64,000 nucleotides of DNA from an uncultured Paracoccaceae bacterium (GTDB taxonomy: Bacteria; Pseudomonadota; Alphaproteobacteria; Rhodobacterales; Rhodobacteraceae): assembly GCA_947497185.1 (NCBI GenBank), contig CANMFL010000002.1, positions 248,001 through 312,000 on the forward strand. The letters run 5' to 3'. Under the pieces are notes generated by a model that was not told where the DNA came from, ran no database searches, and was given only the letters and a program-made list of their open reading frames with translations. Position 1 is the first letter of the stretch, and the number at the start of each line of letters is the position of its first letter. The translations under genes were made by a program, and so were the position numbers. Positions 9,079 to 18,293 of this stretch are shown one piece after another.

Positions 9079-9470
9079 CTGAAAATCCATTCGAAGCGAT
9101 GATGAAGATGGGGCAGGACTGGGCCAAAGAGATGAACCCGGAACTGGAAAAACTCGTGCCCAAAGGGTTCGAGGACATGTTCCCCACCATGCCAAAAGAC
9201 ATGATGGAAATGTTTATGGGCAAGGGGGCTAGCCCCGAAGGTTTGGATGCGAAAACCAAACTTTTGCTGACCTTGCACGGGCTGACCATCGCCGGCGCAC
9301 TTGCTGAGCCGCAAATCAAATTGACCGTGCGCCACGCCGTCGAGGCCGGAGCGACTAGTCAGGAAATCGCAGAGACCATCGCGCAGGCCGCGATGTTTGG
9401 CGGTGTACCTGCGATGACAAAGGCCATGGAATTGGCCACAGATGTTCTAGACAAGGACCAAAGCGCATGA
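9075..9470 (+). CDS. Carboxymuconolactone decarboxylase-like (CMD) protein, Met-rich and cysteine-free
   Basis: A 131-aa protein whose second half (about residues 60-125) matches the CMD/AhpD helical fold: [18 protein letters not shown], then [20 protein letters not shown] and [10 protein letters not shown]. The CxxC of AhpD-type peroxidase partners is absent; in fact the protein has no cysteine, so redox activity is unlikely. The first 50 residues hold 11 methionines (for example [10 protein letters not shown]). It overlaps both neighbours by 4 bp (ATGA at 9075 and at 9467), which couples it tightly to nuoJ. Biochemical role unknown. Confidence 0.75.
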   Translation: MTENPFEAMMKMGQDWAKEMNPELEKLVPKGFEDMFPTMPKDMMEMFMGKGASPEGLDAKTKLLLTLHGLTIAGALAEPQIKLTVRHAVEAGATSQEIAETIAQAAMFGGVPAMTKAMELATDVLDKDQSA

Positions 9471-10072
9471 CTGTTCTGTCGTTTACCTTCTACCTCTTTG
9501 CCATTTCCGCACTTGTGGGTGGCCTTTTGACGGTGATTAGCCGTAATCCGGTGCATTCGGTGCTGTGGTTGATCCTTGCGTTCCTGTCGTCGGCGGGTCT
9601 GTTCGTCATGCTTGGCGCTGAATTTGTCGCGATGCTGCTGATCATTGTTTATGTCGGCGCGGTTGCGGTGTTGTTCTTGTTCGTTGTGATGATGCTCGAC
9701 GTCGATTTCGCTGAATTGAAGGCGGAAATGACCAAATATCTTCCGCTCGCACTGCTGATCGGTGTGGTTCTGGTCATGCAACTGATGATCGCACTGGGTG
9801 CATGGGGTTTTTCCGACGGGGCGCAACTGCGTGCGCAAGCGCCAATCGTTGACGTTGAAAATACCGCAGCCCTTGGCCTGTTGATCTACGACAAATACTT
9901 CATGCTGTTCCAACTCGCGGGTCTGATCCTGCTGGTCGCGATGATCGGCGCAATCGTTCTGACACTGCGTCACCGCGTTGATATCAAACGCCAAAACGTA
10001 CTGGCGCAGATGTACCGCGATCCGGCCAAAGCGATGGAACTGAAAGACGTGAAACCAGGGCAGGGGCTGTAA
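9467..10072 (+). CDS. nuoJ: NADH-quinone oxidoreductase subunit J
   Basis: NuoJ (ND6) is a membrane subunit of complex I. The 201-aa protein has five predicted helices. The third carries the conserved segment with Tyr62, Gly64 and Ala65 ([15 protein letters not shown]), the region of the pi-bulge that links quinone reduction to proton pumping; Glu52 is the conserved acidic residue before it. The start overlaps the CMD-like gene by 4 bp. Unusually, nuoK does not follow directly: a hairpin terminator lies 25 bp downstream. Confidence 0.97.
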   Translation: MTVLSFTFYLFAISALVGGLLTVISRNPVHSVLWLILAFLSSAGLFVMLGAEFVAMLLIIVYVGAVAVLFLFVVMMLDVDFAELKAEMTKYLPLALLIGVVLVMQLMIALGAWGFSDGAQLRAQAPIVDVENTAALGLLIYDKYFMLFQLAGLILLVAMIGAIVLTLRHRVDIKRQNVLAQMYRDPAKAMELKDVKPGQGL

Positions 10073-10407
10073 GCCCCCCCACTCACGGCAGAGTTCAAAG
10101 GCCCGTTGGTTGCAAAACCGGCGGGCCTTTTTCATGTCCGCATGGAAACAATCTGTTTCGACCTATAGCGCCGCGATTGCCGAAATTTTGCCTTTTAGCG
10201 GGCCAATCTTCATAATTATGCCACGGAATTCAGGTTAATTCAGCAGGCTGGCTTGATCTTGCTGGTGGTCATCTGACTGGGGTATTTTCCTCACCTAGAC
10301 ACCACTCCATTGATTTTAAGCAGTAAAACGGCTTGACCTAGAGGGACTGCTTCCTTTTGCAAGCCGATGGAATTGAACGACTTGAAATATGGACAAGGAC
10401 TAAAACG
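10073..10407. other. 335-bp gap after nuoJ
   Basis: This gap holds the hairpin at 10097-10132 and then about 270 bp without a convincing open frame on either strand. TTGACC at about 10333 could be a -35 element for the secreted-protein gene at 10408, but the matching -10 (TTTGCA) is poor. I see nothing else in it. Confidence 0.5.
10097..10132 (+). terminator. Rho-independent terminator after nuoJ
   Basis: Arms AAAGGCCCG (10097-10105) and CGGGCCTTT (10122-10130) pair perfectly over 9 bp. Inside the loop GGTT and AACC can pair further, and the hairpin is followed by T residues to 10132. It sits 25 bp after the nuoJ stop, inside what is usually one continuous nuo operon. The U-tract is short, so termination may be partial. 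Confidence 0.7.
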
Positions 10408-10767
10408 ATGAAAAAAGTACTTATTGCTGCCACATTTGCAGTATGCGCGTCGGTAGCTTCTGCGCAATCAGAGTCCGATCTGGACAACGCGGACGTAGAA
10501 ACGTCTGATCAAAGCGTCAGCTACACCGTGGTGAACGAAGGCACTATGCCAAACGGCACCCATGCCATCACCGTGCGCAGCAGCGACGTAGGCGAAAACA
10601 CCTACACAAAATTCTCCGTCAGCTGTGATCCCTACCTGATCGGTGTGATCGCGACTGCCGACTCGATGGACGAGCTGTCCGACAACCCGAACAACGATCC
10701 AATCATGGAAGAAATCGTGCGTGGCTCTGGCGAGAACCAGATCGCCGATGAAGCCTGCGGTATCTAA
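10408..10767 (+). CDS. Small acidic secreted protein between nuoJ and nuoK
   Basis: The start at 10408 was chosen because it gives a clean signal peptide (MKKVLIAATFAVCASVASA, cleavage after residue 19) with an AAGGA site 9 bp upstream; an in-frame ATG at 10357 adds only a non-signal extension. The mature part is about 100 residues, very acidic, with Cys73 and Cys117 as a likely disulfide pair. No family recognised. It is flanked by terminator-like hairpins at 10097 and 10870 and probably has its own transcript. Confidence 0.65.
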   Translation: MKKVLIAATFAVCASVASAQSESDLDNADVETSDQSVSYTVVNEGTMPNGTHAITVRSSDVGENTYTKFSVSCDPYLIGVIATADSMDELSDNPNNDPIMEEIVRGSGENQIADEACGI

Positions 10768-11203
10768 TTCGCGCAACTTGTCCTTGTGATCGGGCGAAAC
10801 CAACTGGCGCATGTGCCCCCACTTTGCCCACGCGGTCTCGCTCGATCACGGACGATAGTTTGACACGATAGGGGCTGTTGCGGCCCCTTTTCTACGTTTG
10901 ATCGCTGACGCAATGGCCGCAGAGAATCCTCTCTGATCGCAGCACAGGGCAGGGCAGTGTGACCTGAAAACCTCGATGCCTCGCCCCCGATCCGGACATA
11001 AAGCTTTCAGTCACTTACGTTGCCAAATTCCTAAATTTCGGCCCGTTCAGAAATTAAAGCCTATCTAGAGCGCCCTCAATCGCAGTTTGACGGGTCGTAG
11101 GGCTTGAACCTCTACCCCCAAACTGACTATGACGTGATGGAAATACCGCGCCCGCGCGTCGGGTGCCGAACCGGAGATCGCCACTCCGAAGGGGATGCAC
11201 AAT
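10768..11203. other. 436-bp gap before nuoK
   Basis: Apart from the hairpin at 10870-10891 there is no supported gene here on either strand. TTGACG at 11087-11092 could be a -35 box for a nuoK-N promoter, with a weak -10 (TCTACC) 18 bp on. A good ribosome site, GAAGGGG (11188-11194), ends the gap. The stretch may include a long leader or remnants of a lost gene; I cannot tell. Confidence 0.45.
10870..10891 (+). terminator. Hairpin terminator after the secreted-protein gene
   Basis: AGGGGC (10870-10875) pairs with GCCCCT (10883-10888) across a 7-nt loop and is followed by TTT. The stem is short but GC-rich. It lies about 100 bp after the stop of the gene ending at 10767. Confidence 0.55.
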
Positions 11204-11509
11204 ATGATCGGACTTGAACATTATCTCGCGGTGGCGGCAGCCCTGTTTGTAATTGGGATTTTCGGACTTTTCTTGAACCGTAAAAACGTGATCATTTTGT
11301 TGATGAGCATCGAATTGATGCTTCTCGCGGTGAACATTAACCTTGTCGCCTTTTCCAGCTTCCTCGGTGATCTTGTCGGCCAAGTGTTCACATTGTTTGT
11401 GTTGACTGTCGCCGCTGCCGAAGCCGCGATTGGTCTTGCGATCCTTGTATGTTTCTTCCGCAACCGTGGCACCATTGATGTTGAAGACGTCAATGTGATG
11501 AAGGGCTAA
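11204..11509 (+). CDS. nuoK: NADH-quinone oxidoreductase subunit K
   Basis: NuoK (ND4L) is a three-helix membrane subunit of complex I. The start at 11204 gives MIGLEHYL and the family-standard length of 101 aa; an ATG at 11195 would add three residues and sits on top of the GAAGGGG ribosome site. The two functionally important membrane glutamates are present as Glu37 (SIELMLL) and Glu73 (AAEAAIGLA). nuoL begins 4 bp after its stop. It is separated from nuoJ by 1.1 kb here, whereas the two are normally adjacent. Confidence 0.97.
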   Translation: MIGLEHYLAVAAALFVIGIFGLFLNRKNVIILLMSIELMLLAVNINLVAFSSFLGDLVGQVFTLFVLTVAAAEAAIGLAILVCFFRNRGTIDVEDVNVMKG

Positions 11510-11513
11510 GACT

Positions 11514-13649
11514 ATGGAAACCATCATCCTCTTTGCCCCGCTTGTTGGCGCGCTTATTGCTGGCTTTGGTTGGAAAATCATCGGCGAGTCTGCGGCGCAG
11601 TATTTGACCACGGGCCTGTTGTTCCTGTCCGCGATCCTGTCTTGGATCGTCTTCTTCAGCTTTGACGGCACCACCGAGAACATCCAGATCATGCGCTGGA
11701 TCGAATCTGGTAGCCTGTCTACGGATTGGGCGATCCGCATGGACCGCCTGACCGCGACCATGTTGATTGTCATCACCACAGTATCCGCCCTGGTGCACCT
11801 GTATTCATTCGGCTACATGGCCCACGACGAGAACTTTGGCGAAGGCGAAAACTACAAAGCCCGCTTCTTTGCCTACCTGTCGTTCTTTACCTTCACGATG
11901 CTGATGCTCGTGACCGCCGATAACCTCGTGCAGCTGTTCTTTGGCTGGGAAGGGGTGGGCGTCGCGTCCTACCTGTTGATCGGCTTCTACTACAAGAAAC
12001 CATCCGCCAATATCGCCGCGATGAAAGCATTCGTTGTGAACCGTGTGGGTGACTTTGGCTTCTTGCTGGGCATCTTCGGCATCTACATGCTGACCGACAG
12101 CATCAAATTCGACGACATCTTCGCGCAAATGCCGCAGATCGCTGAAACCACAATGTCCTTCCTTTGGTTGGACGTGAACGCGGCCAATCTGTTGGCATTC
12201 CTGTTGTTCATCGGTGCGATGGGCAAATCAGCGCAACTGTTCCTGCACACATGGTTGCCAGACGCGATGGAAGGTCCGACACCTGTCTCTGCCCTGATCC
12301 ACGCCGCGACCATGGTTACGGCGGGTGTTTACCTTGTGTGCCGTATGTCGCCACTGATGGAATTTGCACCTGAGACCAAAAACTTCATCGTGTTCATGGG
12401 CGCGTCAACTGCATTCTTTGCAGCGACTGTCGGCCTTGTGCAAAACGACATCAAACGCGTTATCGCCTATTCCACCTGTTCGCAGCTGGGCTACATGTTC
12501 GTGGCCGCAGGCGTCGGCGTCTATTCCGTTGCGATGTTCCACCTGCTGACACATGCGTTCTTTAAAGCGATGTTGTTCTTGGGCGCGGGCTCCGTGATCC
12601 ACGGAATGCACCACGAGCAAGACATGCGGAACTACGGCGGTTTGCGTCACAAGATGCCAAAAACATTCTGGGCGATGATGATCGGCACATTGGCGATCAC
12701 TGGCGTGGGTATTCCGCTGCTTTACATCGGTTTCCCTGTCGGGTTCGCGGGCTTTGTATCCAAAGATGCGATCATCGAATCTGCGTTTGCGTCCGGCAAT
12801 GGCTACGCCTTCTGGATGCTCGTGATTGCGGCCCTGATGACCAGTTTCTACAGCTGGCGTCTGATGTTCCTGACGTTCTACGGCAAACCGCGCGGCGACA
12901 AACATACGCATGACCACGCCCACGAAAGCCCGAACGTGATGTTGGTGCCTTTGGCTGTACTGGCCGTTGGTGCGATCTTCTCGGGGATGTTCTTTTACAA
13001 AGATTTCTTTAAGTCAGACCAATATGTTGGTGAATTCTTTGGTGTGATCGAAAAATCAGACTACGCAGAAGACCACGCATCCCTCGGGTTCACGCTGGTA
13101 TCACCTGCCCACGCAGCAACCGAAGCCAGCGACGAGGCCGAAGGCGACCACGCCACCGACGAAGGCGACCACGCTGGCGCATGGCCTGCAACACCGGGGC
13201 AGGGTGCGATCTTTAAACACCCGGACAACCACGTGTTGCACGAAGCACATAACGTGCCGGTTTGGGTCAAGCTGTCACCGTTCTTTGCCATGCTCGCGGG
13301 TTTCGCACTGGCGTTCCAGATGTATATCCGTCGCCCTGATCTGCCAGCCAAACTGACCGCACAACAGGCGCCGCTGTATAACTTCTTGCTGAACAAATGG
13401 TATTTTGACGAGCTGTATAACGTCATCTTCATCCGTCCAGCAGTCGCCATTGGCCGTTTCTTGTGGAAGCAAGGCGATACCAAAACAATCGACGGCGGTA
13501 TCAATGGCGTGGCTTTGGGCATCGTTCCATTCTTCACACGGCTCGTGAATAAAGCGCAGTCCGGCTACATGTTCACTTACGCATTTGCGATGGTTCTGGG
13601 GATTACTGTGCTTCTCACATATGTCACTCTGTTTGGGGGGGCGCACTAA
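11514..13649 (+). CDS. nuoL: NADH-quinone oxidoreductase subunit L (proton-pumping antiporter-like)
   Basis: NuoL (ND5) is the distal proton-translocating subunit with the long lateral helix. The 711-aa protein has the antiporter core: Glu146 in [14 protein letters not shown], Asp180 in NRVGDFG, Lys238 in [18 protein letters not shown] and the following [13 protein letters not shown] helix. Between later membrane helices a hydrophilic loop contains HTHDHAHES and, further on, an Asp/Glu/His-rich stretch with a 7-codon DNA repeat (13140-13174). The stop overlaps nuoM by one base (TAATG). Confidence 0.98.
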   Translation: METIILFAPLVGALIAGFGWKIIGESAAQYLTTGLLFLSAILSWIVFFSFDGTTENIQIMRWIESGSLSTDWAIRMDRLTATMLIVITTVSALVHLYSFGYMAHDENFGEGENYKARFFAYLSFFTFTMLMLVTADNLVQLFFGWEGVGVASYLLIGFYYKKPSANIAAMKAFVVNRVGDFGFLLGIFGIYMLTDSIKFDDIFAQMPQIAETTMSFLWLDVNAANLLAFLLFIGAMGKSAQLFLHTWLPDAMEGPTPVSALIHAATMVTAGVYLVCRMSPLMEFAPETKNFIVFMGASTAFFAATVGLVQNDIKRVIAYSTCSQLGYMFVAAGVGVYSVAMFHLLTHAFFKAMLFLGAGSVIHGMHHEQDMRNYGGLRHKMPKTFWAMMIGTLAITGVGIPLLYIGFPVGFAGFVSKDAIIESAFASGNGYAFWMLVIAALMTSFYSWRLMFLTFYGKPRGDKHTHDHAHESPNVMLVPLAVLAVGAIFSGMFFYKDFFKSDQYVGEFFGVIEKSDYAEDHASLGFTLVSPAHAATEASDEAEGDHATDEGDHAGAWPATPGQGAIFKHPDNHVLHEAHNVPVWVKLSPFFAMLAGFALAFQMYIRRPDLPAKLTAQQAPLYNFLLNKWYFDELYNVIFIRPAVAIGRFLWKQGDTKTIDGGINGVALGIVPFFTRLVNKAQSGYMFTYAFAMVLGITVLLTYVTLFGGAH

Positions 13650-15202
13650 TGAGCAACCTTCTTTCACTGACAACATTCATCCCGCTTGTTGGGGCAGCGA
13701 TCCTTGCGCTGTTCCTGCGTGGCAACGACATCGCCGCACAGCGCAATGCGAAATGGGTGGCGCTTGCCACCACAGTCGCGACCTTTATCGTGTCCTTGTT
13801 CATCATCGGCCAGTTTGATCCGTCAAACACCGGTTTTCAGATGGTCGAAGAACGCGACTGGCTGCTGGGCCTGAAATACAAAATGGGCGTCGACGGGATT
13901 TCGATCCTGTTTGTGATGCTCACCACATTCCTGATGCCGCTTGTGATCGCGTCTTGCTGGAACGTCTCTGACCGCGTCAAAGAATACATGATTGCGTTCT
14001 TGCTGCTGGAAACGCTGATGCTCGGCGTGTTCATGGCGCTGGACCTCGTGCTGTTCTACCTCTTCTTCGAGGCTGGCCTGATCCCGATGTTCCTCATCAT
14101 TGGCATCTGGGGCGGGGCGAACCGGATCTACGCATCCTTCAAGTTCTTCCTCTACACCTTCCTCGGCTCTGTTTTGATGCTGGTTGCGATGGTGGCGATG
14201 TTCACCGACGCTGGCACCACAGACATTCCAACGCTGATGACGCACACATTCGCGAACGAAAACTTCTCGGTCCTTGGTGTGCAGATCATCGGCGGGATGC
14301 AGACCTTGATGTGGCTCGCGTTCTTCGCATCCTTCGCTGTGAAAATGCCAATGTGGCCGGTCCACACATGGTTGCCAGACGCACACGTTCAGGCCCCGAC
14401 AGCAGGTTCCGTCGTGCTTGCGGCGATCCTGTTGAAAATGGGCGGCTACGGCTTCCTGCGCTTCTCGCTGCCGATGTTCCCAGTCGGGTCCGAAGTCATG
14501 GGCCCACTGGTGCTATGGCTGTCCGTTATCGCGATTATCTACACGTCGCTTGTGGCTTTGGTCCAAACCGACATGAAGAAACTGATCGCCTATTCCTCGG
14601 TCGCCCACATGGGCTACGTGACAATGGGTATCTTTGCGGTCAACCAACAAGGTATCGACGGCGCGATCTTCCAGATGATTTCCCACGGCTTTATCTCTGG
14701 CGCGTTGTTCCTTGCAGTGGGCGTGATCTACGACCGGATGCACACACGTGAAATCGACGCTTACGGCGGTCTGGTGAACCGGATGCCAGCCTATGCGCTG
14801 ATTTTCATGTTCTTCACGATGGCGAACGTCGGGCTTCCGGGTACTTCCGGGTTTGTGGGCGAATTCCTTGTGCTGATGGGTATTTTCCAAGTGAACACAT
14901 GGCTTGCCGTGTTTGCAGCCACCGGTGTGATCCTGTCCGCAGCATATGCGCTATGGCTCTACCGCCGCGTTGTGATGGGCGACCTGATCAAGGAAAGCTT
15001 GAAAACAATCACCGACATGACCAGCCGCGAAAAATTCATCATGGCTCCGCTGATCTTTATGACCTTGTTGCTGGGTGTTTACCCCGCACTGGTTCTCGAC
15101 ATCATCGGGCCAAGTGTTGCCGCACTGGTTGACCAATATGACACCGCAACAGCCGCTTTCGGCGCTGCTGCTGATCTCGCCGCCGCACCTGCAGCGCATT
15201 AA
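13649..15202 (+). CDS. nuoM: NADH-quinone oxidoreductase subunit M (proton-pumping antiporter-like)
   Basis: NuoM (ND4) is one of three Mrp-antiporter-like pump subunits. The 517-aa protein shows Glu141 ([20 protein letters not shown]), Lys232 ([16 protein letters not shown]) and Lys263 ([15 protein letters not shown]), the charged residues on the proton path. The C-terminal tail is Ala-rich. It overlaps nuoL by one base and nuoN follows after 11 bp with an AAGGACAG ribosome site. Confidence 0.98.
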   Translation: MSNLLSLTTFIPLVGAAILALFLRGNDIAAQRNAKWVALATTVATFIVSLFIIGQFDPSNTGFQMVEERDWLLGLKYKMGVDGISILFVMLTTFLMPLVIASCWNVSDRVKEYMIAFLLLETLMLGVFMALDLVLFYLFFEAGLIPMFLIIGIWGGANRIYASFKFFLYTFLGSVLMLVAMVAMFTDAGTTDIPTLMTHTFANENFSVLGVQIIGGMQTLMWLAFFASFAVKMPMWPVHTWLPDAHVQAPTAGSVVLAAILLKMGGYGFLRFSLPMFPVGSEVMGPLVLWLSVIAIIYTSLVALVQTDMKKLIAYSSVAHMGYVTMGIFAVNQQGIDGAIFQMISHGFISGALFLAVGVIYDRMHTREIDAYGGLVNRMPAYALIFMFFTMANVGLPGTSGFVGEFLVLMGIFQVNTWLAVFAATGVILSAAYALWLYRRVVMGDLIKESLKTITDMTSREKFIMAPLIFMTLLLGVYPALVLDIIGPSVAALVDQYDTATAAFGAAADLAAAPAAH

Positions 15203-15213
15203 GGACAGACATC

Positions 15214-16653
15214 ATGATTTCCGCTGACCTTTCCATTGTCCTTCCCGAAGTCCTGCTGGCGCTTTACGCGATGGCAGCCCTTCTGATCGCGGTTTACACC
15301 AGCAAAGACGGCATGGCCTCTTTGTTGACGTGGACCACGGCGGGCGTGTTTGTCCTGCTAGCCGTCTGGATGATGATCAACGGCTCTGGAACCCAAGAAG
15401 CGTTTGGTGGCATGTTCATCAACGACGGCTTCGCACGGTTCTCTAAGATTGTGATCCTGCTGTCCGCAGCGGCGATCCTGCTGATGTCCGAAGGCTACAT
15501 GCAGCAACGTGGTTTGCTGAAATTCGAATACCCGATCCTGCTGGCGCTGGCTGTTGTCGGCATGTTGGTCATGGTATCGGCAGGCGACTTGATGGCGCTG
15601 TATATGGGCCTCGAATTGCAATCACTGGCACTCTACGTCGTGGCATCGTTGCGCCGCGATTCAGTCAAATCGACTGAGGCTGGCCTGAAGTATTTCGTCC
15701 TCGGCGCGTTGTCCTCTGGTCTGCTGCTCTACGGCGCATCACTGACATACGGCTTTGCTGGCACCACATTGTTCTCTGGCATCATCGAAGCCACATCAGA
15801 CGACCCATCCTTGGGCTTGCTGTTCGGCGTTGTATTCCTGATCGCTGGTTTCGCGTTCAAGGTTTCGGCAGCCCCTTTCCACATGTGGACACCAGACGTC
15901 TACGAAGGCTCACCAACGCCCGTGACAGCATTCTTTGCGACAGCCCCAAAGGTTGCAGCCATGGCCCTGTTCGCCCGTGTTGTGCATGACGCATTCGGCG
16001 GCATCGTCAGCGACTGGCAGCAGATCGTGGCGTTCTTGTCGGTTGTGTCAATGTTCCTCGGCGGTATCGCCGCGATCGGTCAGACCAACATCAAACGTCT
16101 GATGGCCTATTCCTCCATCACACACATGGGCTTTGCGCTGATGGGCTTGGCGGCTGGTACGGCATTCGGCGTGCAAGCGATGCTGATCTACATGGCGATC
16201 TACGTGACCATGAACGTCGGGACATTCGCCTTCATCCTCGCAATGGGCCGCGACGGTCAAGTTGTGACGGATATCAACAGCCTCAAGATGTACTCCAAGA
16301 ACCAGCCGGCACGTGCGCTTGCAATGCTGATCCTGATGTTCTCGCTGGCAGGTGTGCCACCGCTGGTCGGCTTCTTCGGCAAATTCTACGTGCTGCGCGC
16401 AGCCTATGACGGTGGCCTTGCCTGGCTCGCAGTTGCGGGTGTTGTGGCCTCTGTGATCTCGGCGTTCTACTACCTGCGCATCGTGTATTTCATGTACTTC
16501 GGTGACGAAACCGAAGGGGCGTTGGATTCCAAAATGTCACCTGTTCTGTGGGCGTTCCTGATGGGCTCTGCGGCGGCGATGGTGTTTGGTGTGTTCAACC
16601 TGTTCGGGATCGAACCTGCGGCAGCAGCAGCGGCAGCGACGCTTGTTAACTAA
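15214..16653 (+). CDS. nuoN: NADH-quinone oxidoreductase subunit N (proton-pumping antiporter-like)
   Basis: NuoN (ND2) completes the pump module. The 479-aa protein has about 14 membrane helices, with Glu134 ([15 protein letters not shown]) and Lys216 ([19 protein letters not shown]) as the conserved charged residues. The tail is a run of alanines. It is the last nuo gene; birA follows on the same strand, which is the usual Rhodobacteraceae order. Confidence 0.98.
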   Translation: MISADLSIVLPEVLLALYAMAALLIAVYTSKDGMASLLTWTTAGVFVLLAVWMMINGSGTQEAFGGMFINDGFARFSKIVILLSAAAILLMSEGYMQQRGLLKFEYPILLALAVVGMLVMVSAGDLMALYMGLELQSLALYVVASLRRDSVKSTEAGLKYFVLGALSSGLLLYGASLTYGFAGTTLFSGIIEATSDDPSLGLLFGVVFLIAGFAFKVSAAPFHMWTPDVYEGSPTPVTAFFATAPKVAAMALFARVVHDAFGGIVSDWQQIVAFLSVVSMFLGGIAAIGQTNIKRLMAYSSITHMGFALMGLAAGTAFGVQAMLIYMAIYVTMNVGTFAFILAMGRDGQVVTDINSLKMYSKNQPARALAMLILMFSLAGVPPLVGFFGKFYVLRAAYDGGLAWLAVAGVVASVISAFYYLRIVYFMYFGDETEGALDSKMSPVLWAFLMGSAAAMVFGVFNLFGIEPAAAAAAATLVN

Positions 16654-16724
16654 GAAGATGCTTTGCATTCTGCTTGGCAATCAAGCATCGTAAATCGCGG
16701 TCGACCAACGGGAAGGGCAGCGCA

Positions 16725-17507
16725 TTGCGATCTCACTCTCCAACAGGCGGTGACGCGCCTTTAGGCCCTGAATGGCCCGAAGGCTATGACCGGATCATCC
16801 TAGAAACCGTCGATAGCACGATGGCAGAGGCCGCACGGCAGGCCACAAGCCTGCTTAAACCGACATGGATCATGGCCGAAACCCAGACCGCAGCACGCGG
16901 ACGGCAAGGGCGGCCATGGATCGTGCCACCGGGCAATCTGTCGGCGACGCTGATCCTCAAACCCAGTTGCACTATGGCCGAAGCGGCCAAACGGTCGTTC
17001 CTCGCGTCCAATGCGCTCTACGAGGCGCTGGCCTATTACACGGACCCCGCCAAACTTGGGCTGAAATGGCCTAACGACGTGTTGCTCAACGGCGGCAAAG
17101 TCGCGGGTATCCTGCTGGAAAGCAGCGGCAATGGCCACTACCTGTACTGGCTCTCCATCGGGATCGGCGTGAACCTCGCACATGTACCAGACGGCGTGAC
17201 CGACGCGGCCTTTGCACCGACTAGCTTGCACATGGCCAGCGACGACACCGTTGCACCCGATGATTTCCTGACGAAACTCGCATCAGCCTACGCCACCCAA
17301 GAGATGAAGCTTGAAGCCATGGGCTTTGACCGTATCCGCGAAGATTGGCTGCAACACGCGGCACGTTTAGGCGAAGTCATCACCGCACGAACGCCGCTTG
17401 CCGACTTTACAGGCGTGTTCGACACTATCAACGCAGACGGGCACCTGATCTTGCAAACGGCGGATGGGCCAAAGGCGATTCCGGCGGCGGACGTCTATTT
17501 CGGTTAG
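16725..17507 (+). CDS. birA: Biotin--[acetyl-CoA-carboxylase] ligase
   Basis: The enzyme activates biotin with ATP and attaches it to biotin carboxyl carrier proteins. Visible are DSTMAEA near the N-terminus, GRQGRPWIVPPGNLSATL (the biotinyl-AMP GRGRxGR-like loop), KWPNDVLLNGGKVAGILLE and a C-terminal SH3-like segment. It lacks the N-terminal helix-turn-helix of E. coli BirA, so it should be a ligase only and not a repressor. No ATG is available. TTG at 16725 has an AAGGG site 8 bp before it and was preferred; TTG at 16674 is in frame but has no such site. Confidence 0.9.
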   Translation: MRSHSPTGGDAPLGPEWPEGYDRIILETVDSTMAEAARQATSLLKPTWIMAETQTAARGRQGRPWIVPPGNLSATLILKPSCTMAEAAKRSFLASNALYEALAYYTDPAKLGLKWPNDVLLNGGKVAGILLESSGNGHYLYWLSIGIGVNLAHVPDGVTDAAFAPTSLHMASDDTVAPDDFLTKLASAYATQEMKLEAMGFDRIREDWLQHAARLGEVITARTPLADFTGVFDTINADGHLILQTADGPKAIPAADVYFG

Positions 17508-17519
17508 AAAGGACTGCAC

Positions 17520-18293
17520 ATGCTTCTGGCAATCGACTGCGGTAACACCAACACGGTTTTCTCGATCTGGGACGGCACCCAAGCCATCGCGACATGGCGG
17601 ACCTCGACAGAATGGCAGCGCACGGCGGACCAATATTACGTCTGGCTGTCCAGCCTCATGGCGTTCCAGAAAATCGACGTCACCATCGACGAAGTCATCG
17701 TCAGCTCAACAGTGCCGCGCGTCGTGTTCAACCTGCGTGTGCTGTCGGATCGCTACTTTAACTGCCGCCCGCTGGTGGTGGGCAAAGCGGGCTGTGCGCT
17801 GCCCCAAGAACCCCGCGTCGATATCGGCACCACAGTCGGGCCGGACCGGCTGGTCAACACCGCAGGGGCTTACGATCGCCACGGCGGCGACCTGATCGTG
17901 GTGGATTTCGGAACTGCGACAACTTTCGACGTTGTGGCGTCTGACGGGGCATATGTCGGCGGTGTGATCGCACCTGGCGTCAATCTGTCGCTTGAAGCAT
18001 TGCATAATGCGGCTGCGGCCTTACCTCATGTAGACATATCCAAACCGCAGTCGGTTGTGGGGACCAATACGGTTGCCTGCATGCAGTCTGGTGTGTTTTG
18101 GGGTTACATCGGTCTAGTGCGTGAGATATGCGCACGGATCAAGGCGGAACGCGGCGTGCCGATGAAAGTCATTTCGACTGGTGGTCTGGCCCCGTTGTTC
18201 CAACAATCCGAGGCGCTATTCGACGCCTTTGAAGAAGATTTGACGATGCACGGATTGATCGTGATTCATCGCTACAATAAGGAAATCGCATGA
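17520..18293 (+). CDS. coaX: Type III pantothenate kinase
   Basis: CoaX phosphorylates pantothenate in the first step of coenzyme A synthesis; type III enzymes belong to the ASKHA fold. The 257-aa protein has the phosphate-binding motif with Asp6 (MLLAIDCGNTNTVFSIWDG), the central GPDRLVNTAGAYD and LIVVDFGTATTFDVV motifs and YVGGVIAPGVNLSLEALH. An AAAGGA site precedes the ATG. Its stop overlaps the rnj start by 4 bp (ATGA at 18290-18293). Placement between birA and rnj is typical for the group. Confidence 0.96.
   Translation: MLLAIDCGNTNTVFSIWDGTQAIATWRTSTEWQRTADQYYVWLSSLMAFQKIDVTIDEVIVSSTVPRVVFNLRVLSDRYFNCRPLVVGKAGCALPQEPRVDIGTTVGPDRLVNTAGAYDRHGGDLIVVDFGTATTFDVVASDGAYVGGVIAPGVNLSLEALHNAAAALPHVDISKPQSVVGTNTVACMQSGVFWGYIGLVREICARIKAERGVPMKVISTGGLAPLFQQSEALFDAFEEDLTMHGLIVIHRYNKEIA

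Noticed and set aside
10768..11203. Possible small RNA or tRNA in the gap before nuoK
   Set aside because: I could not find a cloverleaf, T-loop motif or any known RNA family; only one short hairpin terminator is present.
13823..14386. A 187-codon frame antisense to nuoM
   Set aside because: His/Glu/Gln-rich antisense frame of a hydrophobic gene, a typical artefact.
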